Positions 46,605-55,304 of a DNA stretch of 64,000 bases are shown here, piece after piece (within the stretch, counting starts at the first letter, position 1; the number at the start of each line of letters is the position of its first letter). Position numbers and translations under genes: made by a program. The notes beneath the pieces are model-generated. The model ran no database searches and was not told the DNA's origin. It saw only the letters and a list, made by a program, of their open reading frames with translations. The DNA is from WHSW01 sp963722175 (GTDB taxonomy: Bacteria; Actinomycetota; Thermoleophilia; Solirubrobacterales; 70-9): NCBI GenBank assembly GCA_963722175.1, contig CAVRKA010000002.1:62001-126000 (forward strand), written 5' to 3'.

Positions 46605-48439
46605 GCGCGGGGATCCCGGCGGGCGACCAAGCCGACTTCGAGGACGCGCGGCGCGGCTTCCTCGGCACCGACGAACCGCTGCGGATCACCGACGAGTCCG
46701 AGAGCGTGGTGTGGGAGCTGGAGTCCCTCGCCGCCGCGGTCGCCGGCGAGCGGCCCGAGACGGTGCATCCGGGCCTCTGGCGCCATGCGGAGCTGCTCGC
46801 GATCCATGGGCTGTTCGAGGTCGTCCCGGGCGTCTATCAGGTGCGCGGTTACGACATCTCCAACATCGCCTTCATCGAGGGCGACGAGGGAGTGATCGTC
46901 GTCGACCCGCTGATCTCCTGCGAGACCGCGGCGGCGGCGCTCGCGCTCTACCGCCGCCACCGCGGCGACCGCCCGGTCACCGGGCTGATCTACAGCCATA
47001 CCCACATCGATCACTTCGGCGGCGCGCGCGGGGTGGTCAGCGACGAGGACGTCGAGTCGGGGCGGGTACCGGTGCTGGCGCCCGAGGGATTTCTCGAGCA
47101 CGCGGTGAGCGAGAACGTCTACGCGGGGATCGCGATGGGGCGGCGGGCCGGCTACATGTTCGGCGCCCTGCTCGAGCCCGGCCAGGAGGGGCAGATGACC
47201 GCCGGCATCGGGGTGACGACGTCCATCGGGCGCGTCAGCCTGATCGACCCGACGCTCGCCATCTCACGGACCGGCCAGGAGGAGACGATCGACGGCGTCC
47301 GGTTCAGCTTCCAGCTGACCCCGGGCACCGAGGCGCCCGCGGAGATGAACTTCTTCCTCCCGGATCTCGGGACGCTGTTCATCGCCGAGAACGCGAGCCA
47401 CACGATGCACAACCTCTACACGCTGCGCGGGGCGCTGGTCCGCGACCCGCGGATCTGGGCCCGCTACCTCGACGATGCGATCGACCTGTTCGGCGAGCGC
47501 GCCGAGGCGATGTTCGCGTGCCACCACTGGCCGTGCTGGGGCAGCGAGCGGATCGTCGACTTCCTCGCCAAGCAGCGCGACATGTACGCGTATCTCCACG
47601 ACCAGACGCTGCGGCTGATCAACCTCGGATACACCGGCCCGGAGATCGCCGAGCGGGTCGAGCTGCCGCCGAGCCTGGCGTCCGAATGGCACTGCCGCGA
47701 CTTCTACGGCTCGGTCTCGCACAACGTCAAGGCGGTCTACCAGCGCTACATGGGCTGGTTCGACGGCAACCCGGCGCATCTGTGGCAGCACCCCCCGGAG
47801 GAGGCGGCCCGGCGCTACGTCGAGTACATGGGCGGCGCCGACGCGGTCCTCGAGCGCGCCGGCGAGGCGTTCGAGCGGGGCGACCTGCGCTGGGTCGCGG
47901 AGGTCGTCAACCACGTCGTCTTCGCCGATCCCGGCAACGAGGCGGCCCGCGAGCTGCAGGCGCAGGCGCTCGAGCGGCTCGGCCACGGCGCCGAGAACGC
48001 GATCTGGCGGAACTTCTTCCTCACCGGGGCGCGCGAGCTGCGCGAGGGCGCCCTCGGCACCCCGACCACTGCCGGGGCCGCCGACATCATCAGCCGGCTG
48101 TCGCTCGACGAGCTCTTCGACGCGATGGCGATCCGCCTCGACGGCCCGCGCGCCTGGGGCACCCGGATCGTCGTCGCCTGGGTGATCGGCTCCGAGCCCT
48201 GGCTGATGACGCTGGAGAACGGTGTCCTTCACCACCGCCCGAGCGACTCCACCGATGGCGCCGAGGTCACCGTCCGGCTCGAGCGGGGGACGTTCGACGC
48301 GATCCTGCTCGAGACCACGAACCCGGTCGAGGAGCTGGCGGCCGGCAGGATCGAGATCGAGGGCGACGGCGCCAAGCTCGGCGAGCTGCTCGGCCTGCTC
48401 GGCCAGCCCGACCGGGACTTCGCGATCGTCACCCCCTAG
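46601..48439 (+). CDS. MBL-fold alkyl sulfatase (SdsA/YjcS-like)
   Basis: The 612-residue protein contains the metallo-beta-lactamase motif YSHTHIDHFGGARG, then ASHTMHNLYTLRGA, CHHWPCWGSERI, a dimerisation helical region and a C-terminal SCP2-like domain (VVAWVIGSEPWLMTLENGVL). This is the three-domain plan of linear alkyl sulfatases, which release sulfate from detergents and alkyl sulfate esters. GTG 46601 overlaps the hydrolase stop (GTGA), so the genes are coupled. No signal peptide is visible, so a cytoplasmic enzyme is likely, unlike secreted SdsA. Confidence 0.9.
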   Translation: MSAGIPAGDQADFEDARRGFLGTDEPLRITDESESVVWELESLAAAVAGERPETVHPGLWRHAELLAIHGLFEVVPGVYQVRGYDISNIAFIEGDEGVIVVDPLISCETAAAALALYRRHRGDRPVTGLIYSHTHIDHFGGARGVVSDEDVESGRVPVLAPEGFLEHAVSENVYAGIAMGRRAGYMFGALLEPGQEGQMTAGIGVTTSIGRVSLIDPTLAISRTGQEETIDGVRFSFQLTPGTEAPAEMNFFLPDLGTLFIAENASHTMHNLYTLRGALVRDPRIWARYLDDAIDLFGERAEAMFACHHWPCWGSERIVDFLAKQRDMYAYLHDQTLRLINLGYTGPEIAERVELPPSLASEWHCRDFYGSVSHNVKAVYQRYMGWFDGNPAHLWQHPPEEAARRYVEYMGGADAVLERAGEAFERGDLRWVAEVVNHVVFADPGNEAARELQAQALERLGHGAENAIWRNFFLTGARELREGALGTPTTAGAADIISRLSLDELFDAMAIRLDGPRAWGTRIVVAWVIGSEPWLMTLENGVLHHRPSDSTDGAEVTVRLERGTFDAILLETTNPVEELAAGRIEIEGDGAKLGELLGLLGQPDRDFAIVTP

Positions 48440-48470
48440 GCGAGCGGCGGGGCCGGCTAGGATCGCCCGC

Positions 48471-48827
48471 ATGAAGTTGAAGCTCGCCATCTGCGCCCTC
48501 GCCGTGCTCCTGATTCCGGCGGCCGTCGCCTACGCCGCCACGCGCGTCGACTCGAAGACGTCGTTCGGCCTCGGCCCGAGCGCCGGCGAGTTCCACGGCG
48601 TCGTCACCGCCGAGGACCCCGGGTGCGTCTCCGGCCGGAGGGTCGTCGTCAAGCGCGTCGAGGGGGACGACAAGATCAAGGTGATGAGGGACTTCAGCGA
48701 CATCAACGGGATCTGGGGCAAGGTCACCGACGAGCGCAGCGGGACCTGGTTCGCGAAGCTGAAGCCGGAGCGACGGGGCGGCCTGTACTGCAAGGGCGAC
48801 AAGTCCCGGCAGCGCTCCGCGGGCTGA
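48471..48827 (+). CDS. Small secreted protein of unknown function
   Basis: The 118-residue protein begins MKLKLAICALAVLLIPAAVA, a signal peptide, followed by a small beta-rich domain with SAGEFHGVVTAEDPGCVSGR and YCKGDKSRQ. Two cysteines may form one disulfide. It resembles short actinobacterial exported proteins with a repeat of VxGRVV(V)KR type; the role is unknown. It lies 31 bp after the sulfatase gene. Confidence 0.7.
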   Translation: MKLKLAICALAVLLIPAAVAYAATRVDSKTSFGLGPSAGEFHGVVTAEDPGCVSGRRVVVKRVEGDDKIKVMRDFSDINGIWGKVTDERSGTWFAKLKPERRGGLYCKGDKSRQRSAG

Positions 48828-48838
48828 CTGCCTGCGCG

Positions 48839-49384
48839 GTGCCGGCTGCTCCGAGCGTCCGTTGGGCCACCGTCGGCGACGCACGCTCCGTCGCCGCTGT
48901 CCACATCGCCTCCTGGCGGGCGGCGTACCGCGGGCTGATGCCGGACGCCATCCTGGACGGGCTCACCCTCGACGGTCGCGAGCGCGACTGGCGGGGCTGG
49001 CTCGCGGAGGGAGGCGAGCGCGAGTTCACGCTCGTGGCCGAGCGCGACGGGACGATCGAGGCCTTCTGCACGCTGGAGCTGCCGTCGAGCGAGACCGACG
49101 AGCCCGACGATGTCGCCGGGATCCCGGCCCTCTACGCGCACCCGGACGCGTTCGGCCGCGGAGCTGGGCCGGCCCTGATGCAGGCCGCGCTCGAGGCGGC
49201 CCAGGAACGTGGGTTCCGCGAGGCGATTCTCTGGATGCTCGAGGAAAATCGCCGTGCGGCCGCCTTCTACGAGCGCCGTGGCTGGACCCGAGACGGAGGC
49301 CGGCGGCTGGCCGACTACCCGGGCATGGGCTCCGCCGCCGACGAGGAGCGCCCTCCCGAGATCAGGTTCCGGCTCACGCTCTGA
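48839..49384 (+). CDS. GNAT-family N-acetyltransferase
   Basis: The 181-residue protein has VAAVHIASWRAAYRGLMPD at the N-terminus, an acetyl-CoA loop YAHPDAFGRGAGPALMQAAL and the C-terminal ENRRAAAFYERRGW typical of the Rim/PhnO-like branch. GTG 48839 is used, 12 bp after the preceding stop; no ATG is near. Substrate unknown. It is the last chromosomal protein gene before tRNA-fMet and the island. Confidence 0.85.
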   Translation: MPAAPSVRWATVGDARSVAAVHIASWRAAYRGLMPDAILDGLTLDGRERDWRGWLAEGGEREFTLVAERDGTIEAFCTLELPSSETDEPDDVAGIPALYAHPDAFGRGAGPALMQAALEAAQERGFREAILWMLEENRRAAAFYERRGWTRDGGRRLADYPGMGSAADEERPPEIRFRLTL

Positions 49385-49457
49385 TCGAATCGGGCGCACC
49401 GAGCCGCCCAAGGGGCTGATTTGTCGCCGCCCTGGTGCTAACTTGACCGTTCAACGC

Positions 49458-49531
49458 CGCGGGGTGGAGCAGTCAGGTAGCTCGCCGGGCTCATAACCCG
49501 GAGGTCGTGGGTTCAAATCCCACCCCCGCTA
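49458..49531 (+). tRNA. tRNA-fMet (CAT), host of the integrated element
   Basis: The 74-nt gene folds into a full cloverleaf: acceptor CGCGGGG / CCCCGC with a non-pairing first base, D arm GAGC/GCTC, anticodon stem with three consecutive G-C pairs (CCGGG / CCCGG, loop CTCATAA), T arm GTGGG/CCCAC with TTCAAAT. These are marks of an initiator. CCA is not encoded. The part from the anticodon loop to the 3' end is the left copy of a 43-bp direct repeat. TGCTAACTT at 49437-49445 is a possible extended -10 element. Confidence 0.95.
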
Positions 49532-49532
49532 T
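49490..49532. repeat. attL (43-bp direct repeat)
   Basis: The sequence from CTCATAACCC to CCCCGCTAT is identical to 56547-56589. It spans the anticodon loop, the T arm and the acceptor 3' strand of tRNA-fMet, the usual crossover place of tRNA-targeting tyrosine integrases. Confidence 0.9.
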
Positions 49533-49536
49533 TCAA

Positions 49537-49564
49537 CGAAAGGCCCGCTAAAGCGGGCCTTTCG
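49537..49564 (+). terminator. Terminator hairpin after tRNA-fMet
   Basis: Perfect 13-bp arms CGAAAGGCCCGCT / AGCGGGCCTTTCG with a 2-base loop lie just after the tRNA, the right place to end its transcript. A nearly identical hairpin follows attR at 56593-56620, so similarity between the two ends extends beyond the 43-bp repeat. Confidence 0.75.
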
Positions 49565-49596
49565 CGTTCTGGGGGGTCTCGGCTCGTGGTGCGGGT

Positions 49597-49617
49597 TGCT
49601 ACCAATTTGCTACCAAT
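49597..49617. repeat. Left paired TGCTACCAAT repeats (integrase arm-site candidates)
   Basis: Two direct copies of TGCTACCAAT are spaced 11 bp apart, start to start, close to attL. The same pair occurs near attR inside the integrase gene (56441-56462). Repeats near both inner ends are expected of integrase arm-binding sites; this is inference. Confidence 0.6.
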
Positions 49618-49918
49618 TTCGTTCGGGACGCGAGGGCATCAACCGAGCGCTCTTCGCGATGCGCGGCGATGCCCGATCCGTAGTAATTGCGTGGACAGCG
49701 GCGAGCCGACCTGCAATAGTCGTTGCAGCCGGAGCCAGCAGGGGCTCCCCTTTTGAACCACGGACGGGTTCGTTATCAAGCACCACTCAATTCTTCGTCG
49801 TGGCCGCCGAGCGGTCACAACCAAAGCCGCGGTCTTCGCGCTTGCCGCGCTGGGCCTCGCCTCGACCGGGCTGGCGATCGCCGCGCCCCGCGGCAGCGAC
49901 GAGGGGGCGCCGGGTCCG

Positions 49919-52900
49919 GTGCTGCTCGTCGACACACCGCCCACCGCCGTCGACGACACCCGGACGCTCAAGGAGGACCGCCCGGCGACCGGCCTGGGGG
50001 TCCGGGTCAACGACCTCAACGCCGACGGCGGTCCGTTTGAGGTGATTTCGGTCACCGACCCCGACCACGGCACCGTGACCCAGGACGCGCGCACCCGGGT
50101 CTTCTACGAGCCCGACCCCGACTACTGCAACCAGCCGCCGGGCACGACGCCCGACACCTTTACCTACACCCTGGTCGGCGGCTCGACCGCCACCGTCACC
50201 GTCAACGTCCAGTGCGTCGACGACCCGCCGACCGCCGTCGACGACACCCGCACCCTCGACGAGGACTCCCCGCCGCGGGCGCTCGGCGTCAGGGGCAACG
50301 ACCTAAACGCCGACGGCGGCCCGTTTCGGATCGTCTCGGCCACCGACCCCGCCCACGGCACCGTGACGAGGGCCGGCCCAGGCGGGCGGATCAGCTACGA
50401 GCCCGACCCCGACTACTGCAACAAGCCGCCGGGCACTACGCCCGACACCTTTACCTACACCCTCTCGCGCGGCTCGACGGCCACGGTGACGGTCCATGTC
50501 AACTGCGTCGACGACGGCGCGGTCGCGGGCGACGACACCAAGACCGTGACCGAGGACGACCCGGCGACGACGATCGACGTGCTCGCCAACGACAACGACG
50601 CCGACGGCGGCCCGGGCCCCTCGATCACCGGCACCACCGATCCCACAAACGGCACGGTCGTGATCACCAACGGCGGCGCCGATCTGACCTATGAGCCCGA
50701 CGGCGACTACTGCAACGGCGGCTCGCCGACCGACGACTTCGACTACACGCTGACGCCCGGCGGCGACACCGGAACGGTCGCTGTCACGGTGACCTGCGTC
50801 AACGACGCGCCGGCGCTGACCCAGCCCGACGGCGCCCTCACCTACACCGAGGACACCCCGACCGAAAACCACGCCGACGCGATCGCGCCGAACCTGACCG
50901 CGCAGGATCCCGACACGAACATCAGCTCGGCGACCGTCGAGATCTCCGGCAACTACCAGAACGGCCAGGACGTGCTGTCGTTCACCGACACGGCCCAGAT
51001 CACGGGCAACTTCTCGGCGGCCAGCGGCGAGCTGACGCTGACCGGCAGCACAACGCCGGCCAACTACCAGGCCGCCCTGCGCGACGTCAAGTACTCAAAC
51101 ACGAGCGACACGCCGAACACCTCGACCCGGACGGTCAGCTTCCAGGCCGACGACGGCCAGCCGCTCAACCACGCCTCGAACACGGTCACCCGCGACATCT
51201 CGGTCGTCGCGACCAACGACAACCCCGTCGCCGACGACGAGGCCTTCAACGGGGCCAACTCGGCGGTAGGTAACACGCCGCTCGCGGTCGGCACGACCCA
51301 GGCGCAGCCCACCAAGACGATCACCGGGGACGTGCTCACCGGCGACACCGACGTCGACGGCCCCGGAGGCCTTACCGCGGGCCCGACGGGCGTGAAGGCG
51401 ATCACAACGCAGGACGGCGGCAAGGTGACGATGGAGTCCGACGGCAACTTCACCTTCTTCCCGGCCACGAGCACGAGCTGCGGTGACGCGAACGACCAGT
51501 TCAACTACACGGTCTCCGACCAGAACCCCGGTACGCCGGGCACCGACACCGGCACGGTCTCGATTGCGATCACCGATTGCGTCTGGTACGTCGACAACTC
51601 GCTGGGCTCGAACGGCGACGGCTCGGGCGACTCGCCCTTCAACTCGCTCCTCGGGGTCAACGGCGCCGCCGGTCTGGGCGACTCCGACGGCCCCGGCCAC
51701 CGGATCTTCATCCTCAACGCCGGCTCCTACACCGGCGGCATGCCGATGGAGGCCAACCAGTCGCTGTCGTCGAGGCGCCACGGGCTAACGATCGGCGCCG
51801 ACACGATCGTCACCGCCTCGGGCGCCTCGAACCCGACGATCACCAGCAGCTCCGGCAACGCGCTGACCCTGGCCAACTCGAACACGATCCAGGGCATCGA
51901 CCTCGGCAACGGCGCAAACACTTCGCTGGGAGGCAGCTTCTTCAGCGGGACCGCGACCATGAACACGGTCACCAGCGGCGCCATCAGCAACACCGTGAGC
52001 AAGGCGGTCGACATCTCGAACGGCACCGTCGACATGGCATTCACCAGCGTCTCGTCGACGAACAGCGGCACCGACGGGATCAGGCTCGACAACGTCGCCG
52101 GAACTTTCAACGCGTCGAGTGGCTCGATCCAGAATGCCGCAGACCAGGACGTCGATATCTCCGGCAACAACTCGGGCGACAGCGTCGACTTCACCTACGG
52201 CGGAACGATCGCCGACAGCACCGGAACCGCCGTCAACGTGTCGAACCAGAGCGGGGGTACCAAGGACTTCAACGGGACAATCGGGACCAGCGGCTCACCG
52301 GCGGGCGCGATCTCACTCGCCAGCAACACCGGCACGACGATCCGGTTTGATGGCGGCACGATCCTCTCGACAGGCGGCATAAATGCCTTCTCGGCGACCG
52401 GTGGCGGCACGGTCGTGGTGACCGACCCGAACGCTGTCGGCACGGCTCCCGACAACACACTCGCCACCACCACCGGAACGGCACTCAACGTCGCCGGCAC
52501 GACGATCGGCGCGGCTGACCTCAACTTCAAGTCGATCTCGGCGAACGACGCCGTCAACGGGATCGTCCTGAACGCGACCGGTTCGAGCGGTGGCCTTACG
52601 GTGACGGGTGACTCGAGCGGCCTCTGCGGCGGTCAGGTGACGAACAACCCCGTCGGTACACCAGCGACGGTCACCGCTCCAAACCCAGCCGACTGCACGG
52701 GCGGAACGATTCAGGCTACGACGGGCACGGCCGTGTCGCTGACCAACACCGATCAAGTCTCGCTGACGCGGATGCGGATCCTCAACAGCGCCGCCGACGG
52801 TGTGACGGTCAACGACATCAACGGGTTCGCGCTCAACAACTCACTGATCACCGACTCGAGCGGGGTGGCCCAGGACCGTGGAATCGAGATGGGCGATTTC

Positions 52901-53887
52901 TCGACGGGCACGCCGGTCAACGGCGCAATCACTATCAGCGACTCAACCATCGGACCGACGCCGCACGACAACTTCGGTGTCGGGATCGGAAGCGGCACGT
53001 CGACTTGGGACATCAGCGACACCGTGTTCACGGACTCGCAGCTCAACAGCGGATTCAACTTCGAGATCCGTAACGCCACCGTCTCGAACTTCCTGATGAA
53101 CAACGTCGTCGCGTCGAGCCAGTTCGCCGACGGAATGCAGATGCAGCCTGCGAGCGGGGTCGCCGCGACGATGCCGTCGGCGACGATTCAGAACAGCACG
53201 TTCTCGGGCAACAACATCGGCATGGATCTGAACCACGACGGGACGGGTAGCGTCAACTACAAGGTGCTCAGCAACACCTTCCTGAACCAGGTCGCAAACT
53301 CCATCAACTTCTTCAGCTCGGCAGTGCAGGCGCCTGCGACCGGCGGGACGCTCAACGGCACCTTCACCGGGAACCGCATCGGCGATGCGTCGATCTTCAA
53401 CTCGGGCGGGGGCATCGGGATTCGGATCAACATCAACGGTGGCGTCGATGCCAACGTGCTCGTCAACAGCAACACCATCCGGCAGATCCCCAACGGCCGC
53501 GGAATCGAGATCGTCTCTCGCAACGGCACCGGCGGGCTCGATGCGACCGTGACCAACAACTTCGTCAACACGGACTTCGTCCCCACCGTGGCGAACGGCG
53601 GTTTCTCCCTGGCGAACATCTTCCTGCAGGCGAACGCGGTGACCGTACCCAACACGCTCCGTGCCGACATCCGCGGCAACACGGTGCCGGCTACGCCGCC
53701 GACCGGCGAACTGATCGGCTTCCAGCTCGCGTACCTCGAATCCAACGGAGCGACGGGCCAGCTCGTCGATAATGCCCCGGCATCGGCAGATGCGAGCGCA
53801 GAGCTGACGAGCCAGAACACCGGCAGCGCCGGCGCCAACGCGGGGGTCTCGCTGATCGCCGGCCCGATCAACACTCCTCCGCCCTGA
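49919..53887 (+). CDS. Giant secreted Ig/VCBS-repeat and beta-helix cargo protein
   Basis: From GTG 49919 the product is 1322 residues. Three ~90-residue repeats of the type TAVDDTRTLKED...VNDLNADGGPF come first, each with a cysteine pair. They are followed by cadherin/VCBS-like modules (LTAQDPDTNISSATVEISGN) and, from about residue 556 (VWYVDNSLGSNGDGSGDSPF), a long Asn/Gly/Thr/Ser-rich right-handed parallel beta-helix. No sorting motif or transmembrane tail is seen. The same frame upstream (49814-49885) encodes a signal-like segment (VFALAALGLASTGLAIA) but has no ATG, GTG or TTG before a TGA at 49754, so either a rare ATT start or a small frame error hides the true start. Role inferred: adhesion or polysaccharide interaction. 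Confidence 0.75.
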   Translation: MLLVDTPPTAVDDTRTLKEDRPATGLGVRVNDLNADGGPFEVISVTDPDHGTVTQDARTRVFYEPDPDYCNQPPGTTPDTFTYTLVGGSTATVTVNVQCVDDPPTAVDDTRTLDEDSPPRALGVRGNDLNADGGPFRIVSATDPAHGTVTRAGPGGRISYEPDPDYCNKPPGTTPDTFTYTLSRGSTATVTVHVNCVDDGAVAGDDTKTVTEDDPATTIDVLANDNDADGGPGPSITGTTDPTNGTVVITNGGADLTYEPDGDYCNGGSPTDDFDYTLTPGGDTGTVAVTVTCVNDAPALTQPDGALTYTEDTPTENHADAIAPNLTAQDPDTNISSATVEISGNYQNGQDVLSFTDTAQITGNFSAASGELTLTGSTTPANYQAALRDVKYSNTSDTPNTSTRTVSFQADDGQPLNHASNTVTRDISVVATNDNPVADDEAFNGANSAVGNTPLAVGTTQAQPTKTITGDVLTGDTDVDGPGGLTAGPTGVKAITTQDGGKVTMESDGNFTFFPATSTSCGDANDQFNYTVSDQNPGTPGTDTGTVSIAITDCVWYVDNSLGSNGDGSGDSPFNSLLGVNGAAGLGDSDGPGHRIFILNAGSYTGGMPMEANQSLSSRRHGLTIGADTIVTASGASNPTITSSSGNALTLANSNTIQGIDLGNGANTSLGGSFFSGTATMNTVTSGAISNTVSKAVDISNGTVDMAFTSVSSTNSGTDGIRLDNVAGTFNASSGSIQNAADQDVDISGNNSGDSVDFTYGGTIADSTGTAVNVSNQSGGTKDFNGTIGTSGSPAGAISLASNTGTTIRFDGGTILSTGGINAFSATGGGTVVVTDPNAVGTAPDNTLATTTGTALNVAGTTIGAADLNFKSISANDAVNGIVLNATGSSGGLTVTGDSSGLCGGQVTNNPVGTPATVTAPNPADCTGGTIQATTGTAVSLTNTDQVSLTRMRILNSAADGVTVNDINGFALNNSLITDSSGVAQDRGIEMGDFSTGTPVNGAITISDSTIGPTPHDNFGVGIGSGTSTWDISDTVFTDSQLNSGFNFEIRNATVSNFLMNNVVASSQFADGMQMQPASGVAATMPSATIQNSTFSGNNIGMDLNHDGTGSVNYKVLSNTFLNQVANSINFFSSAVQAPATGGTLNGTFTGNRIGDASIFNSGGGIGIRININGGVDANVLVNSNTIRQIPNGRGIEIVSRNGTGGLDATVTNNFVNTDFVPTVANGGFSLANIFLQANAVTVPNTLRADIRGNTVPATPPTGELIGFQLAYLESNGATGQLVDNAPASADASAELTSQNTGSAGANAGVSLIAGPINTPPP

Positions 53888-53937
53888 GCAGCCACCCGAC
53901 CCCGCCCGCTCTTCGACGGAGGTGACGGGTCGGCTGC
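53888..53937 (+). terminator. Hairpin after the giant cargo gene
   Basis: GCAGCC...CCCGACC and CGGGTCGGCTGC segments pair around a ~20-base loop directly after the cargo stop codon. There is no T-tract. Confidence 0.45.
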
Positions 53938-54377
53938 AGCTCCGCTGAGCGGGAACACAGGCGGCGGTCCGTTGGACTTTCCGAGGCCTCGAGGGACCAG
54001 GTGGTGGAGGTTCAAGAGCGATGGCAGCGACCAGCGGCAGATGCCCGAGGTCTGAATGGGTGCGATTGGGGGACCGATTGGGGGACCTCCGAGGGGCGAA
54101 GCAAAAGGCCGGAGGGTCGGACCAAGCCACGGACTCAACCCCGGATCTCGAATCCACCCCCCGCCCGCATCAGGATCGGCCGCACGGGGCCTCGCCGGGC
54201 CTGACCACCCGCCCCCACGATGAACGTGAGTTCGGGTGGTCAGACCCGGCGAGGAAGAAGAGCTTGTGGCGAGCGGGCGAGGGGCAGTTAGGGAGGCATC
54301 CATTCCGGACTAGAGGCCTGTTTCTGGCACTAGGAAGTGATGGGTCAAGCTCGGACAAGAAAAGAAGGGGACGAGGC
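53938..54377. other. Regulatory-looking intergenic region inside the island
   Basis: This 440-bp stretch has no convincing gene. It holds two tandem copies of CGATTGGGGGAC (54063-54086) and a striking inverted repeat (54190-54211 and 54233-54254; CCTCGCCGGG...GACCACCCG, one mismatch in 22 bp) whose 21-base loop contains CACGATGAACGTG. The AT-richer stretch near 54255-54370 precedes the TTG start of the next gene. Promoter, origin-like or transfer-related functions are possible but not shown. Confidence 0.5.
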
Positions 54378-55034
54378 TTGAGCCGCGAGCGGGAGATCGT
54401 GAGCTGGGTGGCGCGGCTGGGAGCGGTATCGGTCGAGCAGATCGGTGAGCGATTTCGAGTCGGCAGGTCGGTCGCCTATGAGCAGGCGAGGAGACTGATC
54501 GAGTTCGGGTTGCTGAAAAGGACACGGACGGCGATCGGCGATCCGACCCTGATCAGCGCGACGAGGGACGGGATCACCTACGCCGGCCTCGGCCTCAGGC
54601 GGCCGGCGATTCGCATCGGGGAGGTCGACCACTGGCTCACCACGGCCGATGTCGCGATCGAGCTCGAGCGTCGCTACGGACCCGAGCGCCTTCTGACCGA
54701 GCGTGAGCTCCGCTTCGAAGCGAAGCTCACCGGCAGGCCGACCGGCGCCGGCAAGCTGGGGGAGACGCTGAATGGCCATCCACGGCTTCACTGGCCGGAC
54801 CTCGCCGTTCGCAGCGACGAGGGACTGGTCGTCTACGAGGTCGAGCTGACGCCGAAGTCCCAGAAGCGTCTCGAGGCGATCATCAGGGCCTGGAGGCGCT
54901 GCCGGGAGATAGAGCGGTGCGTCTACCTCTGTCCTCCCTCCAGCCCCACCCAGCAGGTCGTCCATCGAGCGGTCCGGGAGACTTGTTCAGAGGAGCGGGT
55001 GCGCGTGGCCGAGTTGCGGCGGGAGGACTTGTGA
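54378..55034 (+). CDS. Replication-relaxation (Replic_Relax-like) family protein
   Basis: The 218-residue protein starts at TTG 54378 after an AAGGGGACGAGG ribosome site; the frame is open far upstream but reads as non-coding there. It begins with a winged-helix domain (VSWVARLGAVSVEQIGERF, then YEQARRLIEFGLLKR). The C-terminal part has LHWPDLAVRSDEGLVVYEVE followed by KSQKRLEAI, the D...ExE...K pattern of a restriction-nuclease-like fold seen in plasmid and ICE replication-relaxation proteins. It is coupled by GTGA to the excisionase gene and probably serves maintenance or mobilisation of the element. Assignment is from motif pattern, not search. Confidence 0.65.
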   Translation: MSREREIVSWVARLGAVSVEQIGERFRVGRSVAYEQARRLIEFGLLKRTRTAIGDPTLISATRDGITYAGLGLRRPAIRIGEVDHWLTTADVAIELERRYGPERLLTERELRFEAKLTGRPTGAGKLGETLNGHPRLHWPDLAVRSDEGLVVYEVELTPKSQKRLEAIIRAWRRCREIERCVYLCPPSSPTQQVVHRAVRETCSEERVRVAELRREDL

Positions 55035-55249
55035 GCACCACAGCGCCTAAGCGCGGCTCGGCGGCCCGTCTGCTCACCGCCGAGGAGGTGGCGGAGATCA
55101 TCGGGATGCGGGTGGACTATGTCTACGCGCTCACTCGGCGCGGTCAGATTCCGCACCTTCGCTTCGGCCGCACTCTGCGGTTCCGCGCGGAGGCAATCGA
55201 GGCGTGGCTTGGCGCCGAGGAGCGGGGTAGCCTCGGCCGACCGATGTAG
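55031..55249 (+). CDS. Excisionase-like helix-turn-helix protein
   Basis: The 72-residue protein contains the MerR/excisionase HTH pattern LLTAEEVAEIIGMRVDYVYA, then RRGQIPHLRFGRTLRFRAEA and IEAWL. GTG 55031 overlaps the preceding stop as GTGA and follows GGGAGG. Its size and place just before the integrase fit a recombination directionality factor. It could also regulate the integrase promoter. Confidence 0.82.
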   Translation: MSTTAPKRGSAARLLTAEEVAEIIGMRVDYVYALTRRGQIPHLRFGRTLRFRAEAIEAWLGAEERGSLGRPM

Positions 55250-55304
55250 ATGGCGCGGACTGCCAGGGACGAGCCCGGGGCCGCCATCCAGAAGCGAGGT
55301 TCTG

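Noticed and set aside
54001..54377. N-terminal extension of the replication-relaxation protein
   Set aside because: The frame is open but low-complexity and crosses the strong inverted repeat; a ribosome site and the homology start support TTG 54378.
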